This document shows, piece after piece, positions 35,141 through 43,684 of a DNA stretch of 64,000 bases. The notes beneath the pieces were generated by a model. That model searched no databases, was not told the DNA's origin, and saw only the letters and a program-made list of their open reading frames with translations. The position numbers and the translations under genes are program-made. How positions within the stretch are numbered: position 1 is the stretch's first letter; every line of letters starts with the position of its first letter. Origin of the DNA: Anaerolineae bacterium (GTDB taxonomy: Bacteria; Chloroflexota; Anaerolineae; Promineifilales; Promineifilaceae). The DNA lies in contig JAHDWK010000002.1 in the NCBI GenBank assembly GCA_023382655.1, positions 1-64,000 on the forward strand, read 5' to 3'.

Positions 35141-35359
35141 CTTTAACTTTTCCCTTCGCCTTAAGCAATTTATTATGGCTGTTCATATCCACGACGATAA
35201 AGGCAAAATTTCTACAGTTTCAGATATTTGTACAACCCATCTCTACAACAGGGTAACTGGCAGGTCTGATTTTATGTGGTTTTGTAACCACGCTGAATCA
35301 TAAATCTGGCAGGCTGGTCATTCAAATGACCTAAACCTGCCAGACTTGCTAATAAACGT
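35141..35359. other. Intergenic, one imperfect hairpin
   Basis: No ORF. TCTGGCAGG (about 35305) and CCTGCCAGA (about 35335) are inverted, with an inner GGTCATTCAAATGACC hairpin. This may terminate transcription of the sulfatase gene. Confidence 0.45.
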
Positions 35360-37723
35360 CTACTGCCGCGCCATGGCAATCCGTATGTCTGCTGCCGTAT
35401 CCGGGATCAACTCACCGGATAGGTCCATGGTGACCCGTTTGATCGTTCCGGTGAAGCGGAACGCATCTCCGTAGTAATCTGGCGCCACGCGGTCACCGCC
35501 GTCGTAGCCGCAGGTCAGGCCTTCCGTTCCCCACAGGTTCAGGACCGAGAACGGCATGTCAATTTGGGCAACCAGCTTGCGGTTGATGTAGAGTTGACCA
35601 CGGGCCGGCGCCCCTTTTCCCTGAGCGGGGTCGGGCTTGCCGGTCGGTTCGAACTCATAACGCAGCTCGACTTCGCCTTCCGGTATCGTTTCGCCGGAAT
35701 GCAGCCAGAACCTGTCCCGGCCCAGATGGTTATAAAGGAAGTGAACTCTCTGATCCTTGACAAAGAATGTATAGCCGCCGGTGTTGCCGCCCTGGGCCAG
35801 CAGCACCCCCTCTGCGCCGCCCGACGGAATCACCACCTCGGCCGTGATACTCCAGGGCCGGTTGTAGGTCTTGGGCGTCGCCGCAAAGGGAACCGGCGAC
35901 CCGCCGGGGTAAAAGATAATTCTGTCCCGCGGGCTGGCGATGGTCGGGCGTTCCACGTTGAGCCGCTGCAGGGCGCTGCCATCAATGGGCAGCACCTGGT
36001 ACTTGCCCGCCTCAGCCCACCAGCGGCCGATCATCTCGATCAGCTTGTTGCGCTGCTCGCCGGCCAGATTGCGACATTCAGAGTAGTCCTCGTCCAGGTT
36101 GTACAATTCCCAATCATGGGTCTCGATATCCAGAAGCACCTGGTTGTCAATAGGTGTTCCGAAGCGGCGGCCTTTCTTGGCGGCCTCGGTGAAGCTCGTG
36201 CCCGGCCACGGGCAGACCGCCCGCCAGCCGTCGTGATAGATGGCACGGTGGCCGAACATCTCGAAGTACTGGGTGTGGTGATTGCTGGGCGCCGCCACCT
36301 CATTGAAGGTGTGGGCAAAGCTGATCCCGTCAATGGGCGCCTGGCTGACGCCGCGGATGCTCTCCGGCGCCTCGGCGCCCAGGGCTTCCAAAACCGTCGG
36401 CACCATGTCAATGGCGTGGGTGTAATGCGGTCGCATCTCGCCCCGGCCTTGAATGCCCTTGGGCCACGAGACGATGAATGGATCGGTAGTGCCCCCACGG
36501 TAGGTCTCGCGCTTCCAGCGGCGGAAAGGTGTGTTGCCCGCGTTCGCCCAACCCCAGGGGTAGTGGTTGTTGGTTTCGACGCCGCCCAGCTTATCGAGCA
36601 TCTTGAGGTTGTCCTCGAGCGACTCGGCGACGTTGTTGAAGAAGAACATCTCGTTGAGCGAGCCAACCGGCCCGCCTTCGGAGCTGGCGCCGTTGTCGGA
36701 GATAACCATGATCAGCGTGTTGTCCAGCTCGCCGATCTCGCGCAGGAAGTCGAGAACGCGGCCAAAGTGATGGTCGGTGAAGCTGAGGAAGCCAGCGTAG
36801 ACCTCCATGTAGCGGGCATAGAGCCGCCTGGTCTCGTCTGGTAGGGTGTCCCAAACCGGCACATCAGGATCGTGCGCCGACAGTTCCGTGCCGGGCGGGA
36901 TGATACCCATCTCGATCTGACGCTGGTGGACGATCTCGCGGTATTTGTCCCAGCCCATGTCAAATTTGCCCTTGTACTTGTCGGCCCATTCTTGGGGCAC
37001 ATGGTGCGGAGCATGGCCGGCGCCGGTGGCGTAATAAAGAAAGAACGGTTTATCAGGCGCGGTGACATGGGCGTCCTGGATGAACTCGATGGCCTTGTCA
37101 GCCAGGTCGGCGCTCAGATGGTAGCCTTCCTCCGGCTGCTTGGGCTGCTCGACTGTGTGGTTGTCATAGGTCAGTTCCGGGAACCATTGGTTGGTTTCGC
37201 CGCCCAAGAAGCCATAGTAGCGCTCGAAGCCGCGCCCCAGCGGCCAGCGGTCATAGGGACCGGCGGCGGTGGTATGCTCTGGCGGCGTCAGGTGCCATTT
37301 GCCCACGCAAAACGTGTTGTAGCCTTTTTGCAGGAGCATCTCGCTGATCATGCCCCTGTCGAAGGGCAGGATGCCGTTGTAGCCGGGGTAGCCAGTGGAG
37401 GTCTCGGTGATCGAGGCCAGCCCGAGCGAATGGTGGTTGCGCCCGGTCAGGATGCAGCCGCGCGACGGCGAACACAGGGCTGTGGTGTGCATGTTGGTGT
37501 AGCGGAGGCCGTTGGCGGCCAGGCTGTCCAGTACGGGTGTCTCGACCAGTCCGCCAAAGGGCGATAACTGCCCATAGCCGACGTCGTCCAGCACAAAAAA
37601 AAGCACGTTGGGTGCGCCCTGCGGGGGGCGCGGGGAATCCGGCCAGGCGGGAGAGGATTCCTCGGTGGTACGGCCGATGACCCCGGTGAAGGGGGTTCCA
37701 TCTTTGTAGGTTTTTATGGTCAT
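35360..37723 (-). CDS. atsA: Type I arylsulfatase, AtsA-like
   Basis: Hydrolyses sulfate esters. The 787-residue protein has metal-binding Asp46/Asp47 (VLDDVGYGQ). The formylglycine site is LCSPSRGCILTGR, with Cys84 as the residue to be oxidised (C-x-P-x-R). A C-terminal beta-rich region (about 600-780, carbohydrate-binding-like) follows. Length matches the long AtsA group known from actinobacteria. No signal peptide is visible, so it may be cytosolic. Activation needs an FGE or anSME; the anSME at 18556 is a candidate. ATG 37723 has AAAGGAGTAATCTC. No ACGGCCGT octamer occurs in 2.4 kb, hinting at recent transfer. Confidence 0.92.
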   Translation of the reverse strand: MTIKTYKDGTPFTGVIGRTTEESSPAWPDSPRPPQGAPNVLFFVLDDVGYGQLSPFGGLVETPVLDSLAANGLRYTNMHTTALCSPSRGCILTGRNHHSLGLASITETSTGYPGYNGILPFDRGMISEMLLQKGYNTFCVGKWHLTPPEHTTAAGPYDRWPLGRGFERYYGFLGGETNQWFPELTYDNHTVEQPKQPEEGYHLSADLADKAIEFIQDAHVTAPDKPFFLYYATGAGHAPHHVPQEWADKYKGKFDMGWDKYREIVHQRQIEMGIIPPGTELSAHDPDVPVWDTLPDETRRLYARYMEVYAGFLSFTDHHFGRVLDFLREIGELDNTLIMVISDNGASSEGGPVGSLNEMFFFNNVAESLEDNLKMLDKLGGVETNNHYPWGWANAGNTPFRRWKRETYRGGTTDPFIVSWPKGIQGRGEMRPHYTHAIDMVPTVLEALGAEAPESIRGVSQAPIDGISFAHTFNEVAAPSNHHTQYFEMFGHRAIYHDGWRAVCPWPGTSFTEAAKKGRRFGTPIDNQVLLDIETHDWELYNLDEDYSECRNLAGEQRNKLIEMIGRWWAEAGKYQVLPIDGSALQRLNVERPTIASPRDRIIFYPGGSPVPFAATPKTYNRPWSITAEVVIPSGGAEGVLLAQGGNTGGYTFFVKDQRVHFLYNHLGRDRFWLHSGETIPEGEVELRYEFEPTGKPDPAQGKGAPARGQLYINRKLVAQIDMPFSVLNLWGTEGLTCGYDGGDRVAPDYYGDAFRFTGTIKRVTMDLSGELIPDTAADIRIAMARQ

Positions 37724-37757
37724 GAGATTACTCCTTTCGGTTAAGCCTTCATGTTTA

Positions 37758-38084
37758 TTAGCCTTGTGGCGTCGAACCAGGATAACCGGCGGGGATACGG
37801 TCCCGATTGGAATAAGCGGCGCTACCAATGCTGGCCAGGTCCATCAGAGCGGCTAAAAACAGCCACAGCCAATCCAACCCGGAAATGCCGCCGACGGCCG
37901 ATGTTTGCAACATGACATACATCAAGGTGGTAAATGGCAGGAAGAAGAAGCCCAGACAAGGCACCAGAAACGACCCAAACGCCGCATCCATGACCACGGG
38001 CCGGGCAATCCAGAACATGAGCAGCATGATGCGCGAAAAACCGGTGATAAATCCGGTTAAACAACCGGTGTTATTTTGTCTCAT
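37758..38084 (-). CDS. Small membrane protein upstream of sulfatase
   Basis: 108 residues, three hydrophobic segments (about 15-35, 38-60, 68-90) with a Gly/Pro-rich tail. Not recognised. ATG 38084 has GGAGGTAATAAAA upstream. It ends 34 bases before the sulfatase start, so the two are probably one transcript. Confidence 0.62.
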   Translation of the reverse strand: MRQNNTGCLTGFITGFSRIMLLMFWIARPVVMDAAFGSFLVPCLGFFFLPFTTLMYVMLQTSAVGGISGLDWLWLFLAALMDLASIGSAAYSNRDRIPAGYPGSTPQG

Positions 38085-38100
38085 TTTTATTACCTCCTGA

Positions 38101-38152
38101 GAGTTGGAGATTGAGAGATTAGGAGATTCAATCTCCTAATCTCCTAATCTGC
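38101..38152. repeat. Family A hairpin
   Basis: AGATTAGGAGATT (38116-38128) pairs with AATCTCCTAATCT (38130-38142), with further GAGATTNG units on both sides. The DUF1269 gene's stop (TAG of AGATTAG, minus strand) lies in it. Confidence 0.8.
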
Positions 38153-38668
38153 CAACGTTTCTTCAGCAACGGCCGTTTCTTCGCTGCATTCTTCCACGGC
38201 CGTAGCCGCTTCTTCCACCGCTTCTTCCGTGACTTCGTGCGTTTCGGCCTCACCGCCCAATTCGGTTAATTTGGCAGAGACGGCTTCGGCTTCGTCAGTG
38301 GCCGCCAGAATACAGACAGCGGCACGGCCGTTGTCCAGTTCACCGCCCATCCGTTCCAGGTCTTCTTCCGACAAACCCAACCCCTTGCGGAAAAAACCAC
38401 CAGTCACCCCGCCGACCACCACACCGGCCAACAGCGTGACGCCACCGGACAGGATAGCGGCCAACACACCGCCGAGTACGCCGGTCTTTGTATGGCGGGC
38501 GCCCAGCTTTTGGGTCTTAATCTTGCCGTTGTCGTCTTTGACGAGGATGGCGATAGAGCCGAGCTTGATTTCTTTGCTGGCTTTATCCCATTGCTTCATC
38601 TCGGCGACGGCCGTGTCCGCCGCCATCTCATCTGTAAAGAACGCCAGTACCAATTGTTTTTTTGCCAT
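38144..38668 (-). CDS. DUF1269 family membrane protein (copy 2)
   Basis: 174 residues. The N-terminal AKKQLVLAFFTDEMAADTAV is followed by a Gly-rich hydrophobic hairpin (about 66-95, GVLGGVLAAILSGGVTLLAG). The C-terminal soluble part has a long acidic Glu-rich tail (about 145-174). This is the family of the gene at 24944 but a diverged sequence. ATG 38668 follows GCAAGGAGAAAAA. Stop codon is repeat-encoded. Confidence 0.78.
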   Translation of the reverse strand: MAKKQLVLAFFTDEMAADTAVAEMKQWDKASKEIKLGSIAILVKDDNGKIKTQKLGARHTKTGVLGGVLAAILSGGVTLLAGVVVGGVTGGFFRKGLGLSEEDLERMGGELDNGRAAVCILAATDEAEAVSAKLTELGGEAETHEVTEEAVEEAATAVEECSEETAVAEETLAD

Positions 38669-38826
38669 TTTTTCTCCTTGCATAACATTATCTTGACCCG
38701 ATTAACCATCTACTGCACAATCAAGGGTCACATACACGTATCTTATTTAAGACTATAGAGCAACGACGTAGTATGCGCGCAGTACCAAAAAGGTGTAAGA
38801 AAGGGGCATTTGAGGAGGTATAAACA

Positions 38827-39717
38827 ATGATGGAAGCGCCGTACAAAAAAATCCATGTGGTCATCAACCCGGCGGCGGGTAAGGATGAACCCATTCTCAA
38901 CACGTTGAATGACGTTTTCCGGCAATATGATGTGAACTGGAACGTGAGCGTGACTAAAAAGTATGGTGACGCTACGGAGCAGGCGCGGGCGGCCGCCGCA
39001 GCCGGGGCCGACCTGGTGGCCGGGTATGGCGGGGATGGCACCCAACACGAAATTGCCAATGGCATATTGGGCACAAATGCGGTGATGGGCGTCTTGCCCG
39101 GCGGCACCGGCAACGGTTTTGCCACGGAATTGGGTACGCCAAAAGAGCTGCGGCCGGCAGCAGAACTGCTCTGTACCGGTGGCCGACTGCGCCCCATTGA
39201 TGTGGTGCAGTTGGGCGATTCGTACTTTATCCAGCGGCTCTACGTGGGCATTGAGCCAGAAGAACAAACCAGCCGCGAAGATAAGGATAAATATGGCACG
39301 TTTGCCTACGCCGTTAACATGTACCGCCGTGCCCGTGAACACAAAGTTCAGGAAGTTCGCTATCGCATGACGATTGATGGACAGGTGGTGGAAATGCTTG
39401 CCTCGAAGGTGTATGTGGTCAATGCGGCTAAAGCAGGTACCGGCATTGCCGTTACAGGCGACTTTTCTAAACCGGATGATGGGTTAGTGGATGTGTTTAT
39501 TCTTAATAACCACAACATCCGCACCCTGGCCGCCGCCGCCGAGCGGGTGGTCAACCTGCACACAGATATGGCAAACCGGTTTATCTGGCGCGGCAAAGAG
39601 GTTGTGATTGAGACCGACCCGGATCAACCGGTGTGGACCGATGGGGAATATAACGGCCGTACCCCCATCTCCATGAAGGTGATACCGGGCGCGTTGAAAG
39701 TGGTCGTACCTGCCTGA
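38827..39717 (+). CDS. Diacylglycerol/lipid kinase family protein (copy 2)
   Basis: 296 residues with VINPAAGK, GYGGDGTQ and PGGTGNGFA motifs. It is a clear paralogue of the protein at 17611, sharing the N-terminal PAAGKDEPILNTLND and the KDKYGTFAY/KDKYGILAY region. It probably phosphorylates a membrane lipid. TTGAGGAGGTATAAACA precedes ATG 38827. It is followed, 29 bases later, by a SulP gene on the same strand. Confidence 0.88.
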   Translation: MMEAPYKKIHVVINPAAGKDEPILNTLNDVFRQYDVNWNVSVTKKYGDATEQARAAAAAGADLVAGYGGDGTQHEIANGILGTNAVMGVLPGGTGNGFATELGTPKELRPAAELLCTGGRLRPIDVVQLGDSYFIQRLYVGIEPEEQTSREDKDKYGTFAYAVNMYRRAREHKVQEVRYRMTIDGQVVEMLASKVYVVNAAKAGTGIAVTGDFSKPDDGLVDVFILNNHNIRTLAAAAERVVNLHTDMANRFIWRGKEVVIETDPDQPVWTDGEYNGRTPISMKVIPGALKVVVPA

Positions 39718-39746
39718 CTGGTTAACCGTTACTACGAACGAAAAAC

Positions 39747-41471
39747 ATGATGACAACAACCCATCCTCCCCAACTATCCCGATTGGCCCGGCTGGAAAAG
39801 TGGGCGCCGGGCATTCGCGTGGCGCGCACGTATGACCGCTCCCTGATGGGCAAAGATATCCTGGCGGGGGTGGTATTGTGTGCGCTGCTGGTGCCGCAGG
39901 GTATGGCCTATGCCGAACTGGCCGGACTACCGGCTATTACCGGACTTTACACGACTATTGTCTGTCTGTTCGCCTACGCCATTTTTGGCCCTTCGCCGTT
40001 TCTGGTATTGGGGCCGGATTCGTCGTTGGGGCCGATGATTGCGGCCACGGTGCTGCCGTTGGCGGCGGGCGATGAGGCGTATGCGGTGGCGCTGGCGGGG
40101 ATGCTGGCGCTGTGGGTAGGGCTGGTCGGCGTGGGCGCGGGCATTGCCCGGCTGGGTTTTGTGGCTGATTTGCTTTCAGCGCCGGTGCGGCTCGGTTATC
40201 TGGCCGGGCTGGCGGTGACGATCTTTGTGGGGCAACTGCCTAAGCTGTTTGGTTTTTCTATTGACGCCAACAGTTTTTTTCAGGAGATCGCTTACTTTTG
40301 GCAGGGTTTAGACCAGACCAATGGGTATGCGTTGAGTGTGGGACTGTTGTGTCTGGCGATTATTTTGGGGTTGAAACGGTGGAAACCCAAATTGCCGGGG
40401 GTGCTGATTGCGGTGTTGGCAGCCATTGCCGTGACGGTGATTTTAGACCTGGCGGCAAAGGGGGTAGACGTCGTTGGGGTGCTGCCACAGGGTTTTCCCC
40501 GACCCGCATTCCCGCGGGTGGAACTGGCGGATATGCCGATATTGGCGGCTACGGCCGTCGGCATTTCCCTGGTGACGATTGGTGATACCATTTCTACGTC
40601 AGCCGGTTTTGCCTCCCGCAAAGGGTACGACGTGGACAGCGACCAGGAGATGCTGGGCATTGGCACAGCCAATTTGTTTGCCGGCTTTTTCTCCGGTTTT
40701 CCGGTGAGTACCAGCAGTTCACGCACGGCCGTTGCCGAACAATCTGGCGCACAGACTCAACTGACGGGCGTGGTCGCCGGGTCATTGGTTTTGCTCATGC
40801 TGCTGGCTGCGCCCGGTCTGGTGCAGAGTTTGCCGCAGCCGGCGCTGGCGGCCATCGTCATCACCGCTTCCATCAGTTTGTTTGACCTGAAGGCGTTACG
40901 CCGTTTGTATGCCATGCGCCGCAGCGAGTTTGCCCTGGCGGTGGTGTGCGCGCTGGGGGTGATTCTGGTCGGCGTGTTGGAAGGGATCGTCATTGCCGTC
41001 GTGCTGGCAATCGTGCAATTTTTTGAGCGTTCCTGGCGACCCTATGCGGCCGTGTTGGGCAAACCGGCAGAGATAGATGGCTATCATGATATGACCCGCT
41101 ACCCGCAAGCCGCGCAGATTCCCGGCCTGTTGATGGTGCGCTGGGACGCGCCGCTCTTTTTTGCCAATGCCAACATCTTCCGCCAAAAGGTACGCGATCT
41201 GCTGGCCCAGACAGAACCTAAGCCGGTCTGGATATTGGTAGCAGCCGAACCGGTGACGGACGTAGATACAACGGCCGCCGAAATGCTGGTTGACCTGGAT
41301 AAAGAACTGAATGCCAGCGACATTCACCTGGTATTTGCCGAATTGAAGGACCCGGTGAAGGATAAGATGATACGGTATGGTTTATTGGAAACGATAGCCA
41401 GCCATCACTTTTATCCCACGCTGGACACGGCCGTAGCTGCGTTTTACGAGGAAACAAAAAGTGATGCGTGA
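39747..41471 (+). CDS. SulP family anion transporter with STAS domain (copy 4)
   Basis: 574 residues. PQGMAYAELAGLPAITGLY, the SGFPVSTSSSRTAVAEQSGA loop and a STAS domain (about 440-565, WILVAAEPVTDVDTTAAEML) define it. It is co-oriented with the lipid kinase copy 2. The final SDA and stop (GTGATGCGTGA) come from a family C repeat. Transported anion unknown. Confidence 0.92.
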   Translation: MMTTTHPPQLSRLARLEKWAPGIRVARTYDRSLMGKDILAGVVLCALLVPQGMAYAELAGLPAITGLYTTIVCLFAYAIFGPSPFLVLGPDSSLGPMIAATVLPLAAGDEAYAVALAGMLALWVGLVGVGAGIARLGFVADLLSAPVRLGYLAGLAVTIFVGQLPKLFGFSIDANSFFQEIAYFWQGLDQTNGYALSVGLLCLAIILGLKRWKPKLPGVLIAVLAAIAVTVILDLAAKGVDVVGVLPQGFPRPAFPRVELADMPILAATAVGISLVTIGDTISTSAGFASRKGYDVDSDQEMLGIGTANLFAGFFSGFPVSTSSSRTAVAEQSGAQTQLTGVVAGSLVLLMLLAAPGLVQSLPQPALAAIVITASISLFDLKALRRLYAMRRSEFALAVVCALGVILVGVLEGIVIAVVLAIVQFFERSWRPYAAVLGKPAEIDGYHDMTRYPQAAQIPGLLMVRWDAPLFFANANIFRQKVRDLLAQTEPKPVWILVAAEPVTDVDTTAAEMLVDLDKELNASDIHLVFAELKDPVKDKMIRYGLLETIASHHFYPTLDTAVAAFYEETKSDA

Positions 41472-41513
41472 TACGTGATGCGTGGCCAGAGAATTCACGC
41501 ATCACGTATCACG
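41467..41513. repeat. Family C hairpin
   Basis: CGTGATACGTGATGCGTG (41467-41484) and its exact reverse complement (41496-41513) surround GCCAGAGAATT. The left arm contains the SulP copy 4 stop codon. Confidence 0.85.
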
Positions 41514-41531
41514 AATTTAAGGAAGGAACTA

Positions 41532-41786
41532 ATGAATCGCATGTTTAGCTTTATGGCCGGCGCTCTGTGTGGCGCGTTGATTGGCAGTGTGACGGCGTTG
41601 CTGCTGACGCCGTTTTCGGGGGAGGATTTAAAAAATGGGGCGGTTAATCGTTGGCAAACGGCCGTAAACGATGCCCGCCAGGCAATGGCCGAAAAACAAC
41701 GCGAATTAGAGATGCAGTTTGAACAGGCTACTACGCCCAACAATGCGGCGGGTTACTCATCCAATAGCACCACCGGCTCCTCATAG
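41532..41786 (+). CDS. YtxH-like small membrane protein
   Basis: 84 residues. An N-terminal glycine-containing helix (FSFMAGALCGALIGSVTALLLTPFSG) is followed by a charged helical segment (NDARQAMAEKQRELEMQFEQ) and a Ser/Asn-rich tail. This is the layout of YtxH-type general stress proteins. ATG 41532 has AAGGAAGGAACTA. Its 3' end overlaps that of the convergent fusion gene by 34 bases. Confidence 0.65.
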   Translation: MNRMFSFMAGALCGALIGSVTALLLTPFSGEDLKNGAVNRWQTAVNDARQAMAEKQRELEMQFEQATTPNNAAGYSSNSTTGSS

Positions 41787-43510
41787 CGACGGATACCGCC
41801 CTTCGCCTGGCGGTGTAAAAGCTGTTCGTGCAGCCAGCGGTTTTTCTCGCGCAGGGACATCTCCTTAGAACGCAGCACCGACAGGTCGGCGTTCAGGCGC
41901 AGTACCCGGCCGGGGATGATGAAACGGGTGATGCCTGCCGGGAAGAGCCGCCCACTTTCCAGCGTCGTTTGAATCACCTGGGCGACGGTGTATTCGGGGA
42001 AGATGACCACGGCCGTGAACCCCTCCAGCTCGCTCTTCAAACTGATGATGTTGCTATTCAAGGTGCGGTCAACGTGCGCCGCCTCAATGTACATCTCCGT
42101 TAGTTGGTTGAGCGCGTCCAGCCGGTTGGCGCCCGGCGCGGGCTGCGCCAGATAGGCGCGGTCGCTGGCGGTGTGCAGGTAACAAAGGCCGCCATATTCA
42201 AACATCGCTTTGGCTGCTTCAGTGGGAGCAATGGGTGCTAACTGGATCAGGGGTAGCGCCGTCAATAGTTCCAGCAGGTCTTCTTCGCGTATCTGGCGGA
42301 TGGTGTGGTACCACGTTTTCAGCCCCAACCCGTCCTCGGAGTTGATGACCTGAACGATGGCGTGGGGAAAGCCCAACTGGGCCATCGCCGCCGAGCGCGT
42401 CGCCCCATCCAGCACCATGTAACGGCCGTCGCCTACGGCCGTGACAATGGGTGGATTGCCCAGTCGCCCTTCCTCGTCCAGCCGTTTCGCCAGCCGGTTC
42501 ACTCGTTTGGCATCCACATTTTCGTGGGCAAATACCTTATCCATGGGCACCACGCGCAGTGGCAGCACCGTCTCCACCTCTACCTGTTGGAAAAATTCGA
42601 TGATTTGTTCGGCGACGGCCACGGCAGCGGCCTCTTGTGCCGATTCGGTGCTGGCGGCGATGTGCGGTGTGGCGATCACCTTTTCATGCTGTACCAGCGC
42701 CGGGTTGGGGGCCGGTTCCTGAGCAAAGACGTCCAGGGCGGCCCCGGCGAGACGGCCGTCCGCCAGCGCAGCCAGCAATGCCACCTCGTCTACCACGCCA
42801 CCCCGTGCCGTGTTCACCAGGTAAGCGGTCGGTTTCATCAGCGCCAGTTCGGCCGCGCCGATCAGGTTTTGTGTTTCCGGCTTGAAGGGGACGTGCAGGG
42901 TAACAAAGTCGGCCTGTTGCAGGAGGTCATACAGGTCTACGGCCGTGACCGCCGGTGCCATTTGCAGCTCAGGCGTGGCCTGGCGCTGGTTCACCAAAAT
43001 CTTCATGCCAAAAGCCAGCGCCCGCAGCGCCACCTGCCGCCCAATCCGGCCAAACCCGATAATGCCCAATGTTTTACCCGCCAGCCCTTCGCCCAGCAGG
43101 CTGCTCTTTTCCCATTTGCCCGCTTTCATGCTGCTGGTGGCCTGGGGCAGCCGCCGTGCCAGCGCCAGCAGCAGCGCCAGGGTGTGTTCGGCTACCGCCA
43201 GGGTATTGGCGTCCGGGCAGTTCACCACGGTGATGTTGGCGGCGCGGGCCGCTTCCACGTCTACATTGTCCAGCCCGGAACCGGCGCGGCCGATGATTTT
43301 CAAATTGAGGCCGTGTTTGATTACTTCGGCCGTAACCTGGGTGGCGCTGCGGGCCACCAGACCATCATAGGCGGGCACGGCCGTACACAATTCCCCCGCC
43401 GACAATCCCGTTTTGATGTCCACATCGGCATATTCTTGTAGTAGCTGAATCCCGGCAGGGTGAATGGCGTCACAAATGAGAATGCGCGGACGACGTTTAT
43501 CAGGGTTCAT
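41753..43510 (-). CDS. Phosphoglycerate dehydrogenase fused to ParB/SbnI-type (serine kinase-like) domain
   Basis: 585 residues in two parts. Residues 1-315 are a D-3-phosphoglycerate dehydrogenase (SerA type): NAD motif GIIGFGRIGR (149-158), NTARGGVVDE with catalytic Arg236, Glu265 and His283 in TPHIA. There is no ACT domain. Residues 318-585 resemble ParB-like proteins such as SbnI and archaeal free-serine kinase SerK: VVPMDKVFAHE (Glu330), RYMVLDGATR (368-372), and C-terminal PAGITRFIIPGRVLRLN with RRYEEPVVLLDE. Both halves would concern phosphoserine synthesis. Kinase activity is inferred; regulation by ligand binding is an alternative. Confidence 0.82.
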   Translation of the reverse strand: MNPDKRRPRILICDAIHPAGIQLLQEYADVDIKTGLSAGELCTAVPAYDGLVARSATQVTAEVIKHGLNLKIIGRAGSGLDNVDVEAARAANITVVNCPDANTLAVAEHTLALLLALARRLPQATSSMKAGKWEKSSLLGEGLAGKTLGIIGFGRIGRQVALRALAFGMKILVNQRQATPELQMAPAVTAVDLYDLLQQADFVTLHVPFKPETQNLIGAAELALMKPTAYLVNTARGGVVDEVALLAALADGRLAGAALDVFAQEPAPNPALVQHEKVIATPHIAASTESAQEAAAVAVAEQIIEFFQQVEVETVLPLRVVPMDKVFAHENVDAKRVNRLAKRLDEEGRLGNPPIVTAVGDGRYMVLDGATRSAAMAQLGFPHAIVQVINSEDGLGLKTWYHTIRQIREEDLLELLTALPLIQLAPIAPTEAAKAMFEYGGLCYLHTASDRAYLAQPAPGANRLDALNQLTEMYIEAAHVDRTLNSNIISLKSELEGFTAVVIFPEYTVAQVIQTTLESGRLFPAGITRFIIPGRVLRLNADLSVLRSKEMSLREKNRWLHEQLLHRQAKGGIRRYEEPVVLLDE

Positions 43511-43533
43511 GGCTGAGTCTCCTCAAAAATGTA

Positions 43534-43574
43534 GGGCGATTTTTCAAATCGCCGCCCGATTTGGAAAATCGGGC
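43534..43574. repeat. Family E double hairpin
   Basis: GGGCGATTTTTCAAATCGCC and GCCCGATTTGGAAAATCGGGC lie back to back and can also pair with each other, between the fusion gene's start and a further repeat. Copies of the same unit are at 18487, 24402 and 32974. Confidence 0.6.
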
Positions 43575-43635
43575 TACATACGGATTGGCTGGATTATACC
43601 GATTATGGGGGTTTTGGGGTGTTGGGGAAGTGGGA

Positions 43636-43684
43636 GCGTGATGCATGATGTGAGGACGTTTCTATCACGCCTCACGCATTACTT
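43636..43684. repeat. Family C repeat, degenerate
   Basis: GCGTGATGCATGATGTGAGG and TCACGCCTCACGCATTAC form imperfect inverted arms. On the minus strand the EEP-family gene ends in it (AAG TAA TGCGTGAGG). Confidence 0.6.

Noticed and set aside
35564..36844. 426-residue plus-strand ORF opposite the sulfatase gene
   Set aside because: It is the antisense shadow of a strongly supported GC-rich gene; no domain or ribosome binding site is visible.
42305..43441. 378-residue plus-strand ORF opposite the SerA fusion
   Set aside because: Antisense to a gene with clear catalytic motifs; composition (Arg, Gln, His-rich) is that of a shadow frame.
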